DNA of 64,000 bases from Mucidula mucida (Eukaryota; Basidiomycota; Agaricomycetes; Agaricales; Physalacriaceae). The notes under the pieces are model-generated. The model was not told where the DNA came from, did not search any database, and saw nothing but the letters and a program-made list of their open reading frames with translations. The translations under genes and the position numbers were made by a program. This document shows, piece after piece, positions 35,101 to 46,866 of this stretch (positions within the stretch are counted from its first letter, which is position 1; the number at the start of each line of letters is the position of its first letter). Location of the stretch: positions 25,259 through 89,258 of the forward strand of contig JADNYV010000154.1 in assembly GCA_015501055.1 (NCBI GenBank). The letters are read 5' to 3'.

Positions 35101-37631
35101 CGCGCATAACCGTGCTCATACGCTTCCGCGTGCTGTTGAATTCTAGCACTTTGAGCGTCGTCCAGTGTTCCATCTGGCCCATAACCTCAATGTCCATCCC
35201 ATCCTTGGTCTTGCGCACGAAAGGAAAACCGACATCGCGCGCGGCAGCCACCAGAGCAGCTTCGTCAGGACTCTCCGCCTTGTACTCGAGATGGAACGGG
35301 TCGTCTCGTGGGTCGGGTTTGTCGGCGAGCACGGTGTGGCAGAGGGCGAGGGCACGGAAGAAGGCGATGAGATGCGCACGCTGAGCGCCGTCTCTGTCCG
35401 CGAGGTCTGAGCGATTTTCGGGGAGACAAGAGTAAGACTCTCCACCTGGAGGTACCGGTTCTTGAAGGAACGTTCCATGGTGCTGAGCATCTGCTGTTTT
35501 AGCGCGTCGAGCTTCTCGGCGAGATCCCTGCCATCCAGGGGCGCACCACCCGCACCTCCGTCGCGTAGAGCAGCACCTTTTTGCGCCTCCGTCACACCTT
35601 GTCCATACGAAATGCCGTGAACAGAGCATTTTTGAAACTCCATGACGTTCTGCGTGAGGGTACCAGTCTTGTCGGAAAAGACATACTCGATTTGGCCTAG
35701 GTCGTCCGAAATATTCCAAGTCTTGGGTACGCAAGGCGTGTCAAAGGGTTCGTAGTACATGTCGACGTCCTGTGAGATAAAGTACGCCTGGATAGTCTTG
35801 ACAATTTCGATGGATATGTACAGCGAAATGGGTACAATGTTCTGGAAGGCGATGAGGCATGACCTATGAGACAAAGTTACAAGGGCTCTCGTAACGAAAA
35901 TGAAGAACGTACACAAATGTAATGAGAGCATTGAGAATGTGGGAATCCGTGGCGTCGCTGTCAATTTCGAAAAACTCTGCGCTCGTGCCCGTCTTGGCGT
36001 CCTCCAGCCCGTTGAATATAGCCGAAATTGTACACATTGCCAGCAACACGATAAAGTTGACGATGACGTTGAAGTTGGTCTCCTTCTCGATCTTGGACCG
36101 CTTGGACGGCGTCGCACCACCGTTAAGCATGATCTTGGTGTCCGCACCGGTAAAGACGACAAGCCCGATAATCCACTGGGTATTCCGTATAGCGCAGCCA
36201 CGGAGCAGCAACTCGTTGATGGAGACTGGTTCCTGCCTCTGCTCGCCCGTCCCAGGATCCTTGTACCGCAGCACGCCATGGTACAGGTATAGATTTTGGT
36301 GGGGAGGTTCGGAATCGAGGTAGAAGGACGAGCGTTCAATCTCGTCCTCGGAGGTGATATTCGAGGTGGCCTTTACAGACTTGCGGGGCTTCAAGTTTGT
36401 CTCCCCGTCCAAGTTTTTTGTTTCGAGGTAGCACATGCCGTCGGGATCAGAGGTGGAGAGGACGACGATATCGGCGGGGACTTGGTCATTGTCGCGGAGG
36501 AGGACGATGTCTCCAACCTCGAGCTTTTTCCACAGGGTGCGCTCCCATCGCGCTGACCCAGCCGTGCGTCTACGCCAGTCTATGACACCAGATGATTGAT
36601 TCTGTTTGGAAAAGACCTGGGATGCGGCGACCTGGGTAGAGCTGTCGGAGAAGGAAGTTTTGGCGGAAACGTTGGCGAGGGAAGGAGGGGGGTATGAATG
36701 ACTGTCTACGCTCTGGATGTCCTCCAGCTGGCGACGCGAGGGGTTACGGATATCGTCGAGGTCAAAGGATGTAGTAGAGTCGTCGTGGAAGGTGGTGGAG
36801 GAGTTATCGCCCGCCTTTTGCAGCATAACCCTCATACCATCGCCTGCCTCGCCCGCCTCCTTGTCGCGGAGTCTACGCACACCCTTGGTGACCTTGCCCG
36901 GCTTGTTGATGCCCATCAACTTTTCGAACCAATTGCGGGGGTCCTTTGGCTGGTTGACATTACGCCAGGAGCCAAGCTTTGTCGCGGCAGACGTGTTGAC
37001 CTCCTCATCAAGTGTAGCGCGGCGGTAATCCTCGACGGCATCCTTGATGGCGGTGACGGTAAGGATAAAGGCAAGTGGAAGAGCGGCAATGGCACCCGAC
37101 GCGGCGCCAAAGACGGGGAACACTGCAAATGAGTTAGAAACGCCAAGAGGAAATGATGAAACGGACGTTGGAGGACGACGAGGGTAAGGAAGAAGAGATT
37201 AGCGACCCGTCTAAATTGCTCGTATAGGTTCTTGGGAATAAATGTAATAATGGTATATTCTGCACAATTATTAGTATAATCTAGTGCGAACATAGGGTAT
37301 GCTTACTCGTCGTGCGGACCTTGTTCCGTTCATAGCGCACCGTCGGCTCGCCATGGCCATCCAGCTCGGCATGCGACAGCGGAAAGTTGACGTAGACATT
37401 GCGGCGCTCGCCTGGCACCTCGGTCGAAGGCGGGCCATCGCGCGCGCTAGACGGCCGTTTCTGTTCAGTTGTCCGCCGAAAGAACCTGGACCGCTTCGTC
37501 TTCCGCCTCTCCTGGCGCTGCTCAGACCGAATCGACTCGGCTATCGCAGACGCCGCCGTCCGCACCGTCCGCAACCGCAGCTCTGGATCAATCTCCTCGT
37601 CGTCGTAGTCGTCTTCATCCTGTCGTCGCAT
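32110..37631 (-). CDS. P4-type ATPase, Dnf-like phospholipid flippase
   Basis: About 1600 residues in around a dozen exons. P4 ATPases use ATP to move phospholipids to the cytoplasmic leaflet at the plasma membrane, Golgi or endosomes. Diagnostic motifs are the DGET loop ([12 protein letters not shown]), the phosphorylation site [46 protein letters not shown] and [22 protein letters not shown]. The last two cytosolic motifs precede about six membrane helices. The tail (from about 33100 down) is long, disordered and Pro/Ser-rich with [11 protein letters not shown] repeats. ATG 37631 was chosen because an in-frame stop lies upstream. Two single-base breaks lie in one exon: near 35405 (between SPKIAQ and DLADRDG) and near 34875 (between ENRDE and [11 protein letters not shown]). 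Both flanks remain conserved. Other junctions splice cleanly. Confidence 0.85.
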
Positions 37632-40199
37632 GGGTTGGACGCCGTCCTCGCGCAGTTGTCGTCGTCGTCGGTGCTGCCCGAGAACCAGCACGGAGCAATA
37701 AAGAGAAACAAGCGAACTGTGTCAATGTAAAGGAGAGAGGAGGGGATTTCCCTCTTGGGCGATGACTAATCACACTTGGCTCCTCTCAATCAAACTGGTT
37801 TGTTGCGCCGCTTTCCTGTGCATTCGCAGTAACTGCCAGGTTCTCTGCTGCGAGTCTTAATCCTGCGCCTTCCAGCCTATACCCCGCCATCCTCCCCAGC
37901 GCTAGTCACGCCAAGATACTAAGCGTGATCCCCCCTTTCTGTACACGCGTGAATTGATGTCCCAAGCCGGAAACAGAACATCTCGCGATATTGCAGTTGC
38001 CTTCCGCGCGCCCACAATGGCGCCGTACCCTGTCTTGCCCGCCGGATCCTCGAATATAATCTTTCTACACCGCCTGTACCCCGCACACGCCAAGTCATCA
38101 GTCCCGTGCCAGGGCAATCTATGTGTGGCGATGCCTGCCATATACCTATCTGGATCGCAGTTCAAAACGTTTATGAATTGACGCCAGCCAAAAGAATTGC
38201 GCGGCACATTCATCAAATTTCTTTGGACCGCATGATGAGCTCGGCAAACGACGCGTCTTCGTTGACCACCACGGTTCAATCTGGTGCCGAAATGCATCAT
38301 CTCACCTCCTCCGGGTCTACGCATCTACATCCATTTTGTGAGCGCAGTCTAAGCGCTGAGCTCTCCTATACCCCGTACGTATGTACTGCACCAGCTCCGT
38401 CATTCTTCTCGAGTGACATCTCCTTCATCTATTTGTAAATATGTTCTAGAATCCGCATACTCGACATGTAGTTCTTCGAAGCGGGCTAACAAGCGTACGC
38501 TTCCATATTCCGCCACGTTGTACAACTGACCCGCCGTTTTCGAAAGATGATTGATAACTACATGCGAGTACCTAGCCTGCACATTGGATTACTTAGCGAC
38601 AACCGCCCATGATGGCGAGCACAAACGTTTAACGACAAGGACGACTCTCTCTCGATACGAAATTGCAGGTCGACCTTGGCTTCAGCGTGGCCCAACATGA
38701 CCTGTAGTACCAACAGCTTGTCTTGGTCGTCGCATGCACTAGGTATATACATCATTGGTTCATTTCAAAAGCTCAGTCCGGAACAGTTTCAACGCATTCA
38801 TATCAGCAGGCAATCTACACACGCTATGGCAAAGACGCGTCAAGGCGAATTCACAAGAAAACTAAATGACGACCCGAGCGCAACCTCGTAGCTAGGAAAT
38901 TCCGACCCCCACTAGGACGTGTATCAAGCACAAAGTACTCCGGCGATCGATGTGTGGTGTTGCCGCTTTCTTCCTTCAAGTAGACTTGTTCCTCAGCGAG
39001 ATCTTTCTTGCCTTGGCACTGTCTTCGGTGCTGAAATGCATGGACTAAGTAGACCGTTCTTCGTCCGCTCCATATCTTCAATTCGAACAGGGTTAGCGCG
39101 TCCTAACCGCGTGTAGCGCATATTGCCAAATTCAACGGAGTGGACCTTGGCTTGGACCGTCATTTGCTGGATTCAAGTACTATTTTTTGGGAGCGAGACA
39201 ATTGATTATGCGGCTATGACGATACAGGCCGGTTAGCTTAACGGTTAATCCGCTGTTTGGTCTCCGATGTCCCTTTTTGTACGTCGCCAATGTCCTCTCG
39301 TTCCAATCCCTCCTCAGTTGATTTTCAAAGCGCAGTGTCACAGAGACTCCTTGGATGTGGCACATGTTCCCTTCCCACGGCTGAAAATTCAATCTCAAGC
39401 GGTCCTCTTCTGTTCAACACACGAATTGCCTTCCGTGATACTTCATTCGACGGTAACAGCACCAAACGGTGATTGTTCATTTTTCTGTATAAGGTACAAC
39501 TTCCCCCCAAAGTGAAGAGTATTCTGGTTTCACACTCACTGATGTCAGCTATTTTTTGCGGGAAATGACGCGGCAGCCACGCCACTTTCGATACTATATT
39601 ATACACCGGCGGCCCATCGCACCGTCTCACCATACACTTTCGGGTTTCTTTGTGCCGCCGTCGGTGCATTCGCAAACACATCACACGCCACCGGCATACC
39701 TATCTATGGGCCACTGAGCGACCCGATCAGTCATATGTCCTGCGAAACTTGACGGCGCCTCTGTGATGTCGGTGTATTCTCCTTCATGAGCTGTTCAACG
39801 ATATGGAGAACAGAAATGAGATTATAACCCTACGTCTTCCGCAGGAGTGGCTTGATCACAACGTCCCGCGCGCCAGCTCTAGGCCGCACCCTCAAATCTC
39901 TATAATAGGGCTTAAAGACAGAAAACTAGTGAACTAATAAGTAGTGGGTTAGGAAATCTCTTCGTCTGACTTGGTAAAGTACACGAGCCCTATTTGATGC
40001 TATCGCGCATCTGCGCCCATATGTCAGATGCACCCCATCAAGGCTAGGGCTTCGAATCTGCAACCACCTTCAATTATGAACAATGAACCCGCCGTTCTCG
40101 AAAGATGATTGATTCGTTCATCGTTCAACTGTCTTACCTCTATATAGAAATCACCACCAAAACTTTAGCTGAATGATAGATACTACGGTACCTACTGAC
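37632..40199. other. Gene-poor stretch with repeat traces
   Basis: It starts with the upstream region of the flippase gene. At 39229-39260 there is a tRNA-like sequence, GGTTAGCTTAACGGTTAATC, shared with 58134 and 60740. At 39580-39690 the minus strand carries a fragment of the ankyrin-MYND 3' exon (RRCDGPPVYNIV against RWCDGPAAYDRI at 3085). No other gene is recognised. Confidence 0.45.
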
Positions 40200-40529
40200 T
40201 CAGAATAAACCTGATGCTCCATTGAAGAAGAGGTATCCCGGTTCGTTTTGTCGTCGATGATGAGCTAGGGAGTTTGGGCGAAGGAAGTGCTGGCCGCCGA
40301 GGTAGGAAAAAGGGTACGAAGCTTGGCCATATCGATTGGCGCTCTTGATATTATGGATGGAGTCAGGTCTCAAATATTGCTGGAGTAGTCTGCTTGTCCG
40401 TTTAAGAAGACAAAGTTGTCTTACAAGGACTTCGATAGGATTCTGATGGCTGAACAGTGTTGGAAAAAGTGCTAAGCAGAAGGGGCGGAAAAGATCATCG
40501 ATCATTGTCCAGTAGAGGACGCGTATCAT
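40200..40529 (-). CDS. Unrecognised 109-residue open frame
   Basis: ATG at 40529, ends SGLF. It shows no known motif, signal or membrane segment. An AG acceptor lies upstream near 40566 and an overlapping frame is also open, so this may be a last exon or chance. Confidence 0.25.
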   Translation of the reverse strand: MIRVLYWTMIDDLFRPFCLALFPTLFSHQNPIEVLVRQLCLLKRTSRLLQQYLRPDSIHNIKSANRYGQASYPFSYLGGQHFLRPNSLAHHRRQNEPGYLFFNGASGLF

Positions 40530-40689
40530 GCAGGGCGGCTTCTAATGTTCGTAGAACTTGCGGAAGTCTAAAAGCGAAATGGTGAACCCATGAATCCGTA
40601 CTCACTACGCGAGGCACACACCCGCCGAAGATTATGGGGGCCTACTTGTTGAGCGTTCTGTATTTTCTTGCGAAGTTGGTCGCCATGAT

Positions 40690-41300
40690 TTTACGTATAC
40701 GACGTCAACGTACAGCGCGATATTGACCATGTTAAGATCGGTCTGCAGGCGCATACGAAGCAGATCGAGCGCATGCACGAGTTCTTGGTCCGGCAGTCCT
40801 TCAGCTGCGCCATCAGACGCCCCGTCGCGGCCCTTAACGGTCCCGAACGTACAAAGACAATTTCTACTCTCAGTACGAGCCTTTCCTGAAATCTCTGCGG
40901 TTCGACTAGGTGTTCGGAATGATTACATTCACAGATGAGGTAGTTGTGCGACTGCGATATGTATGCTCAGTGTGCAGATACGCTTGTTATTGCAGTCGTA
41001 ACTGCCAGCATGTGGGTTGGCGGGCTGAGAGCGTCCCTTCCTGGAGAAAATGCTCTCTGTCTCAAAGAAGATCTGTCCCGCCGTTACGACATTATTCTGA
41101 ACTTCCTTGATGGTGGACATGGTGCATTTATCGACCTGCACAACATGAAGTCGGTCGAAGTCAGTAGTGTCAGGTTATTGGCAAAACCGTGAAAAGAGTT
41201 GGAGACGACGAAGCGTTCAAATTATTGTCGCTACTCCGTATGGCGACTGACGGAGAACTCTCTGGGATGTGGCAGGTTGGTCTGGGGTTGCCTTGGTAAC
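40690..41300 (+). pseudogene. Decayed MYND-type zinc finger gene
   Basis: Three pieces match the intact gene at 28970-30837 in the same order but in different frames. VKIGLQAHTKQIERMHEFLV (about 40730) matches EIGLQKHMKQILERMQKFLV. RLRYVCSVCRYACYCSRNCQ with GWRAE (about 40950) matches the MYND finger. RRYDIILNFLDGGHGAF and ATDGELS match the C-terminus. The first zinc ligands and the N-terminal two thirds are missing. It lies inverted relative to the intact gene and equally close to an inner arm. Confidence 0.7.
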
Positions 41301-41662
41301 CTGATAGGCTGGCCGCCGGTATAGCGATACCTGGAGTACTTCCCTGGTGCATGCAGGCGGGATGAAGGTTTTTCAAGAAGCTATATCTTTATCAAAGATG
41401 GTGTCGTTTCGATTAGACGCTGATTCACGACAACTCCACCTATGCTGGTGACCTCCCAGGCCCCTTCAACCCCGCTAGGTCCATGACCAAGACTTGTCAT
41501 GCCACTTTGTGTGCTAGTTCACTTGTCAAGTAGGGTATATCATGTGGTACCCCAGATCTGCTGAGAAAACTTCCCGTTCAGAAAGTGAGGCAGCTCGCGT
41601 AGGTGGGATATGACAAGCGCGAGAAATCAAAGAGGCGTCCAGCGTGCAGAAGGGGGTTATAT

Positions 41663-43065
41663 ATTCTTCCAGACGGAAATATAACAAAGGGTCGAACATA
41701 TGGATCTGAAACAGGATAGGGTGAATGTATTGACCTCGAAAGATGATTGGTGGAAAGCCACCACACAAAGGGACCCATGACAGGCGGAAGACTACTCGAG
41801 GTATATCGATTGTACCTCAATATCGATAACAGAAAAAACAAGGTGGCCAGACAGCCGAATCGGGAGCTGCAATCAAAAGGCGTCGCCTTATTACCATGAC
41901 CATGAATCTCTTTTGCCGAAAATCGCGCTCCTTTCTGCTGCAACGATACACTTTTTCTTTGGCTATAGTCGAATGATGCTATACAACTGTTTTCAACTAG
42001 AAGCCTCGTCGTCTTCAGCGAGAACGTCCAAGCCAATTCTAAACCACGCGGGTAGAATTATTCTCAAAGGTCTGTATTCCTTCCAGCTCATAATGAAAGC
42101 AATAGTCTGATTTGTCCTCCAGCATTCTACGAGAACGTCTCCCAGAAGCCTACTCGAGATCAGAAACTAGAGCTACTCCGGAACGTGGTAGTACGTGACC
42201 CCCCGTTCTTGCTTGCAGTCACTACATAACTCGGCGTTACAGGTAGCTGGGAATAGCCACTATGACGAGCCAAAATTGAATGCCTGGTTTGCGAAACACA
42301 GAAAGCAGACACGGAAAACGGAGTCCCTTTCTGTGAGCGGCGCCATCACTCCTCAAGCCGAAGCGGAACTGGCTATCTGTTTCAATGAGACGCCGCATCC
42401 CTCTGACGAGCTTGTCGCTATATGGGCACGCGGTTTCAATGTGACGGCGCATTTCGTCCATGAATGGATTGCAAGAAGAAGAGAACGACAGTCGCAGACG
42501 GGTGCGGGTCGGCTGCCGACACCGAACACGACCAGCCCAGAGCCGGAGTACAGGAGGGCTGGAAGCGAGCGAACGAAAGGCCAACGAACATCACCACCTC
42601 CAATTCAAACTGTGAACATCCAGGTCCCTACACCGACGACGACGCCTATCGTTTCGCCAATGTCTCTACCATCTTCATCGCCCATCAGACATGCGTCTAC
42701 GGGGCAGATATCGCACCTCGATAAACAGAAGCAGCCGACTCTTAGTGAGCGGCTACTTCGTGCGATCGGCGAAAACATGGACCGCGTGGATCTGGCCCCG
42801 TTATCATGGCGCTCGTCGGGGGATGCATCACCTTCGTCGCCTATGGCCGTATCGCACTCTTCTTTGTCGACAAACGCCTCGGCGCTGTCGCCGTTAGAAT
42901 CATCGTTGTTCATACCCCAACATCAAGCGCCTCGGTTCATGACAGCTAATGATTTTCATGCGAGCTTCGCGCCGTACGAGCTCAAGATGACGAGGTTCAT
43001 GGATAAGGTGCGCCGAGGTGAGTTGGAGGATAAAGGATGGAAATCGACAGCGGTCCCACACTACT
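41663..43065. repeat. Inner inverted repeat, right arm
   Basis: Reverse-complement partner of 26880-28281. It contains the open copy of the homeodomain-like gene. Confidence 0.85.
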
Positions 43066-43076
43066 TGAGGAATTGA
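41973..43076 (+). CDS. Homeodomain-like DNA-binding protein, open copy
   Basis: Three exons (41973-42069, 42123-42190, 42219-43076) give about 340 residues. Residues 24-88 look like a homeodomain: helix I RIILKAFYENVSQKPTRDQK, helix II region LELLRNV, and recognition helix KLNAWFAKHRKQTRK, with WF and basic residues where WFQNRR normally sits. Residues 98-145 resemble a second one: ITPQAEAELAICFNETPHPS then VHEWIARRRERQ. The rest is Ser/Pro/Thr-rich and probably disordered. Homeodomains bind DNA as transcription regulators. The second intron would be only 28 bases, which is unusually short; the alternative is a frame break there, shared by both copies. The gene does not have the layout of mating-type HD1/HD2 genes, whose homeodomain follows a longer N-terminal domain. 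Confidence 0.6.
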
Positions 43077-44005
43077 ACTAGATACCACTTTCCTTCAATC
43101 ATCATATGGGCCCGACAGACAACAATATGTGAACCTTACTTCAGACATTAATTCTTCATCTCCGTTGTATCTCCATAACTATGTATGTATCTAATTCCGT
43201 GCGAAGGGCGCTGTACTTCAAAAATTTGCGCGACTCTTAGACCTGAAGTCGTGTGCAGGCGCTTCTCTAGAAGGCTGTGGGCACAGTAGCTAAACCCGAG
43301 CTGTTAATATACGCCGTGTAACCTACCTATGGCGTACATTGCCAAGTTGATGGAAGTCGTGCTTAGGTGCCTTCGTGATTGTCAAGATGCCGATGACATC
43401 GACTCTTGAATCAGTGTTGAATGTTGATGTGCAAATTCGAGACACGGGATCCTGTTGTGAGAACGGTTTCTGTTATTCGCTAGTTTCATCGGGAACTCGA
43501 AAGATGCACGATGCACTCCATCTGTGTATTGACTGAGACAGCAGCGTATGCGATCTGCTTCCTCAGCGACAAGGGCATATCTACTCATGTCAGAGTGGGC
43601 GACGGTGGTGTCGGATCAAAGAAATAAAACAAGATCACCAGGACTTTTCTCGAGCGGCGCGATGTTTGTTGACGAGAAGGAGTCGAAGCTTGAGATCACT
43701 CGAATCGACCACTCGATACTAGGAATGAAAACAACCGCATCGGTCGAGCATCCTATCGAGTACGTTAAACAGAAACATTGTGAATGTGTAAACGGAGGGT
43801 TTATAGTCTGATCAAGCCTTACCTGCTTCCATCCCATTCGCCTTGATGTAGGTGGAAGAAGTGCAGACCGTGGGCATACGGAAAGATTATGCTCGAAGCC
43901 AGGTAGACACAACTCTAAGACGCGCAAATGAAGAAAAAAAAAGAGAACAATATGAACACTCTAGACTGCCAGTCGAATATCATGTTCCCCAAACGCAGAA
44001 ATTCG
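43077..44005. other. Intergenic stretch, nothing firm
   Basis: Bases 43548-43811 are open on the plus strand but show no motif. No repeat copy seen. Confidence 0.4.
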
Positions 44006-45311
44006 TCACTGTGAGGATGTTAGCGTCGTATCGGGAAAACCTTGTCTGATACCTACCTTCTCGGATACTTTTCGGCTTCGAGACTTGACCGTCAACATCA
44101 GCGCTGCGAGCGCGTCGCGATCCCTTTGCCAGTCCGGCTCGTAATCAGTGTCCTTGAAGTCCTCTAAATTCCATAAATTCCATTGGTCATCGAGCTCTAA
44201 CCCGGCATAACAAAACCTGGGATTCCACGTGTTCCCATCTTCGTCCGTCTTCTTCGAATACACCTCCAACCGCATATCCCACGATGGGCTCATATCCCAC
44301 ACTGGGTTTTCATCCTGTGTAATCGTGAACGTCTTCAGGGCACTGAGACCTTCACGAAAAGCGTCGAAGGCATCCGCCATCTGATACAGAGAGTCGACGT
44401 ACTCCTCTGTACGCACGAGAATGGGGCAATTGATAAGCTCCAGCGATACGAGAGTGTCTTTGTGCGACAGGATGAAGGTTTCGACGACCGGATCTTCTTG
44501 TTCCTGCGCAGGATTTGGGCCGACAAGATGCCCCATGAGAGAGAGGAAGGCGAGGTTCGGAAAATGAACTTTGCAGTATCCCGGTTTAGTCGTATAACCA
44601 AGCGGTAAGGCACTATGCATAGTGAGGGAGTGCAGATTGACGAGAGAGTTGGGAGAGAAGAGGTCCTACGATCGCGACCAAAATTCAAGGGTATCTGGAT
44701 CAGGCTGGCCGGTAACGCAACTGGCGGTTATGGACAGCGCTGCCAGTGGACCAATCAAGTTGTTTGTGAGATTGTTATCCAAAATGGCAGGGTGTGGAAA
44801 GAAATGTTCTATGTGGAGACTCTTCAGAGTGGTAGGATGCCCGGCTTTTGCCAGAATTACAAGTATATGGTTGTGCGGGTAGGAATGCAGAATATACAGC
44901 TCCTTCATGATGAGATTGGCGGATGAAATCGATGTCTTGGAACCGCAGAATATCCAGAGCTGTTGCAAAGAATGCAAAGTCCTCGAAGCTGAGGCGGGAG
45001 CCGTTAGCAAGGTGCGGTGAAAGCAAACAACACCCACTTAGGGCCCATTCAACTTCCTCAATATGCGTCGCATCGAGGGTAATAGATCGCAGATACTTTC
45101 TTGCATCCGGTACTTTCTCCAAGAATTCCATAAAGGTCGCAAGTTTGTCCTCTGCGATAGAACAACACATGGAACGAAACGCGATCGGGGTGGCCATATT
45201 CTTGAACGTCGCGCTTACGAGGCGCAGGTTACACAGGTCGCGTGCAAGAAGGGATGGAGACGAAAACATTAAACGAAAGAGTTCGACGGGAAAATGGTGA
45301 GACACTGTCAT
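44006..45311 (-). CDS. F-box protein with leucine-rich region
   Basis: ATG 45311 starts MTVSHHFPVELFRLMFSSPS, and FPVELFRLMF..DLCNLRLVSATFKNMATPIAF is an F-box. An intron with branch site CTAAC (about 45000) joins EEVEWAL to TSRTLHSLQQLWIFC, and leucine-rich segments follow (TTLKSLHIEHFF, NLAFLSLMGHL, TLVSLELINCPIL). F-box proteins recruit substrates to SCF ubiquitin ligases; the leucine-rich part usually binds the substrate. Near 44665 the frame reads FWSRS, stop, DLFSPNSLVNLHSL. It can be rescued by a 57-base intron starting GTAGGA and ending GCATAG, which keeps frame, or the stop is real and the gene is dying. The C-terminus is KVSEK plus a short tail. Confidence 0.65.
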
Positions 45312-45409
45312 TTTGTCAGGACGACGGTAGCGGCGCCGTGTTGACTGTTCGAGTTAAGCAGGTTTTTGCCACCGGCATATTATTTGATCCGACGGACTGC
45401 CACAAGAGG

Positions 45410-46866
45410 CTACTTCGACTCTTTCCGAGTCTTCCATGTTTGGGTGTCAAGTAACTTGGTGTTTGTTCTGGTATATAACTCTCGTGTTTCCCCAATGACG
45501 CATACATCAAACAGTCCTTCAGCGACTCACATCTTGTGACACATCTCTTTCAGTCGATTGGGCGGCTTGCTGAGCTCTTCCATAGTCAGAATCCACGTTC
45601 TAACAAAGTATTCTATGAGTGGCTCGACGAGAACGGAAGATAACGTACCCCCCAGTGTATACCAAAGGTCCTTTTCGCTTTGATATCTTTGAAGATACAC
45701 AGACTGTCCTGTGGAGCACAATGAACAGTCGACATGAACCACCTTGGCTCGTACGCGTCAATAAGCAGCAGAGCGAGATCAATATCTTTGAACCGCTCCT
45801 CGATCTCACGAAATGCGGGACAAGTAGGCAAGCTATCTTCGTCCTCTCCATGATGGACAGGGAACGATAAGCCGTGTCACCGGCAAAGAAAACGGTAGCT
45901 GAGGTCTAACGATTTCGTACAGAAAGGATCCAGCTACACCATAAGCTTTTGTACCTATCAAGGACGGAACACCCAGACATGTGTTGAGTGGGGGTGCAGG
46001 TGAGCTCGAACTCGAAACCATCACCGCGAATAGAAGGGAACAATTGTCTTCCCTTCGCTATAAAGTCGGATATCGAGACTACACCGCGAACGACGCTTGA
46101 TTTCCACCAGTCAAGACTGTGTACATGCGACGCTGGAATACCGAGTCTTTCAAAGTGATGGCTGTTTCCGAGAGGAGCGAAGATATGAGGCGAACGGGAA
46201 TGACCGTACAGTGCTTCGATTGTTGTCGTGTCAAGGCTGCGTAAAGATCAGTCATTTCTTCGGCATTTTGATCGCTAACTACCCGCGTACTGATCGTAGT
46301 GATTATGCTACGTCAATAATGAGTGTGAGTGCGTTTGTTCATAGCTACACGCTACGTACCGAGATGACGATCGCGTCAACGTCCGGGATATCGTGTACGG
46401 AACACGGTCGGGCTACAAGTAATTAGCGAATAGCATAAGTATAGACTTTATTACCTACTAGTGACTCGTTTAGGTCCGCACATTGTACTTAGGGATCAGC
46501 GATCGCTGAAAACAGGATCGAATAACATCCTACCCCCATGGTTGAGAAGTTCAACGAGGAAACAAGCATGGCCAAGCCAAGTCGCCTTTATGGCATCTCT
46601 GCGAAAATCTACCCCCCATGTCGGTTTGATGACAGGTGGACTGAGCTCTGTTCTTCCTATTGGGGTCTGCGTAGCGAGATGAAGTCCCTGCAGAAGCAGT
46701 GAGGGCATGTCTGATGATGGATCGAGCTGGAACGCACCATCTTTGCTGTAGTGAATATGTCGTTGGTGCGCCAGCTAGGCCAAGGATTACGAAAGCCGTC
46801 GCATTTCTTCTTGACCCAATGTGGGCCACGAGGAGGAGACGGAGACAATGAAACCTGGAGAGGCAT
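45410..46866 (-). pseudogene. NAPE-PLD-like metallo-hydrolase, decayed
   Basis: The family is N-acyl-phosphatidylethanolamine phospholipase D, a zinc enzyme of the metallo-beta-lactamase fold that releases N-acylethanolamines. Recognisable parts in order are NPWPSW, KPTWG, IKATWLGHACFLVEL, MLFDPVFSDR, the metal site HNHYDHLD (assembled across an intron, all ligands present), HIFAPLGN, HSLDWW, CTPTQHMSG, VFFAGDTAYR, CPAFREIEERF, AYEPRWFM and FKDIKAKRTFGIHWG. Breaks are one frame change after NPWPSWRTN, an in-frame TAG before TSATVFFAGD, a frame change before GEDEDSLPTCPAF, and an in-frame TGA before GLFDVCVIGETREL. With both stops and shifts it is most likely dead, though the decay is recent. 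Confidence 0.75.

Noticed and set aside
39229..39310. tRNA gene
   Set aside because: There is an A-box-like sequence and a weak B-box-like one, but no acceptor or T-stem pairing.
41973..43076. Mating-type A (HD1/HD2) locus
   Set aside because: The homeodomain is at the N-terminus, both copies are the same gene, and the usual neighbours of that locus were not seen.
46130..46320. Loss of a zinc ligand in the NAPE-PLD-like gene (HNHYDQ)
   Set aside because: Splicing at GTACGC...ACGCAG restores His: HNHYDHLD.
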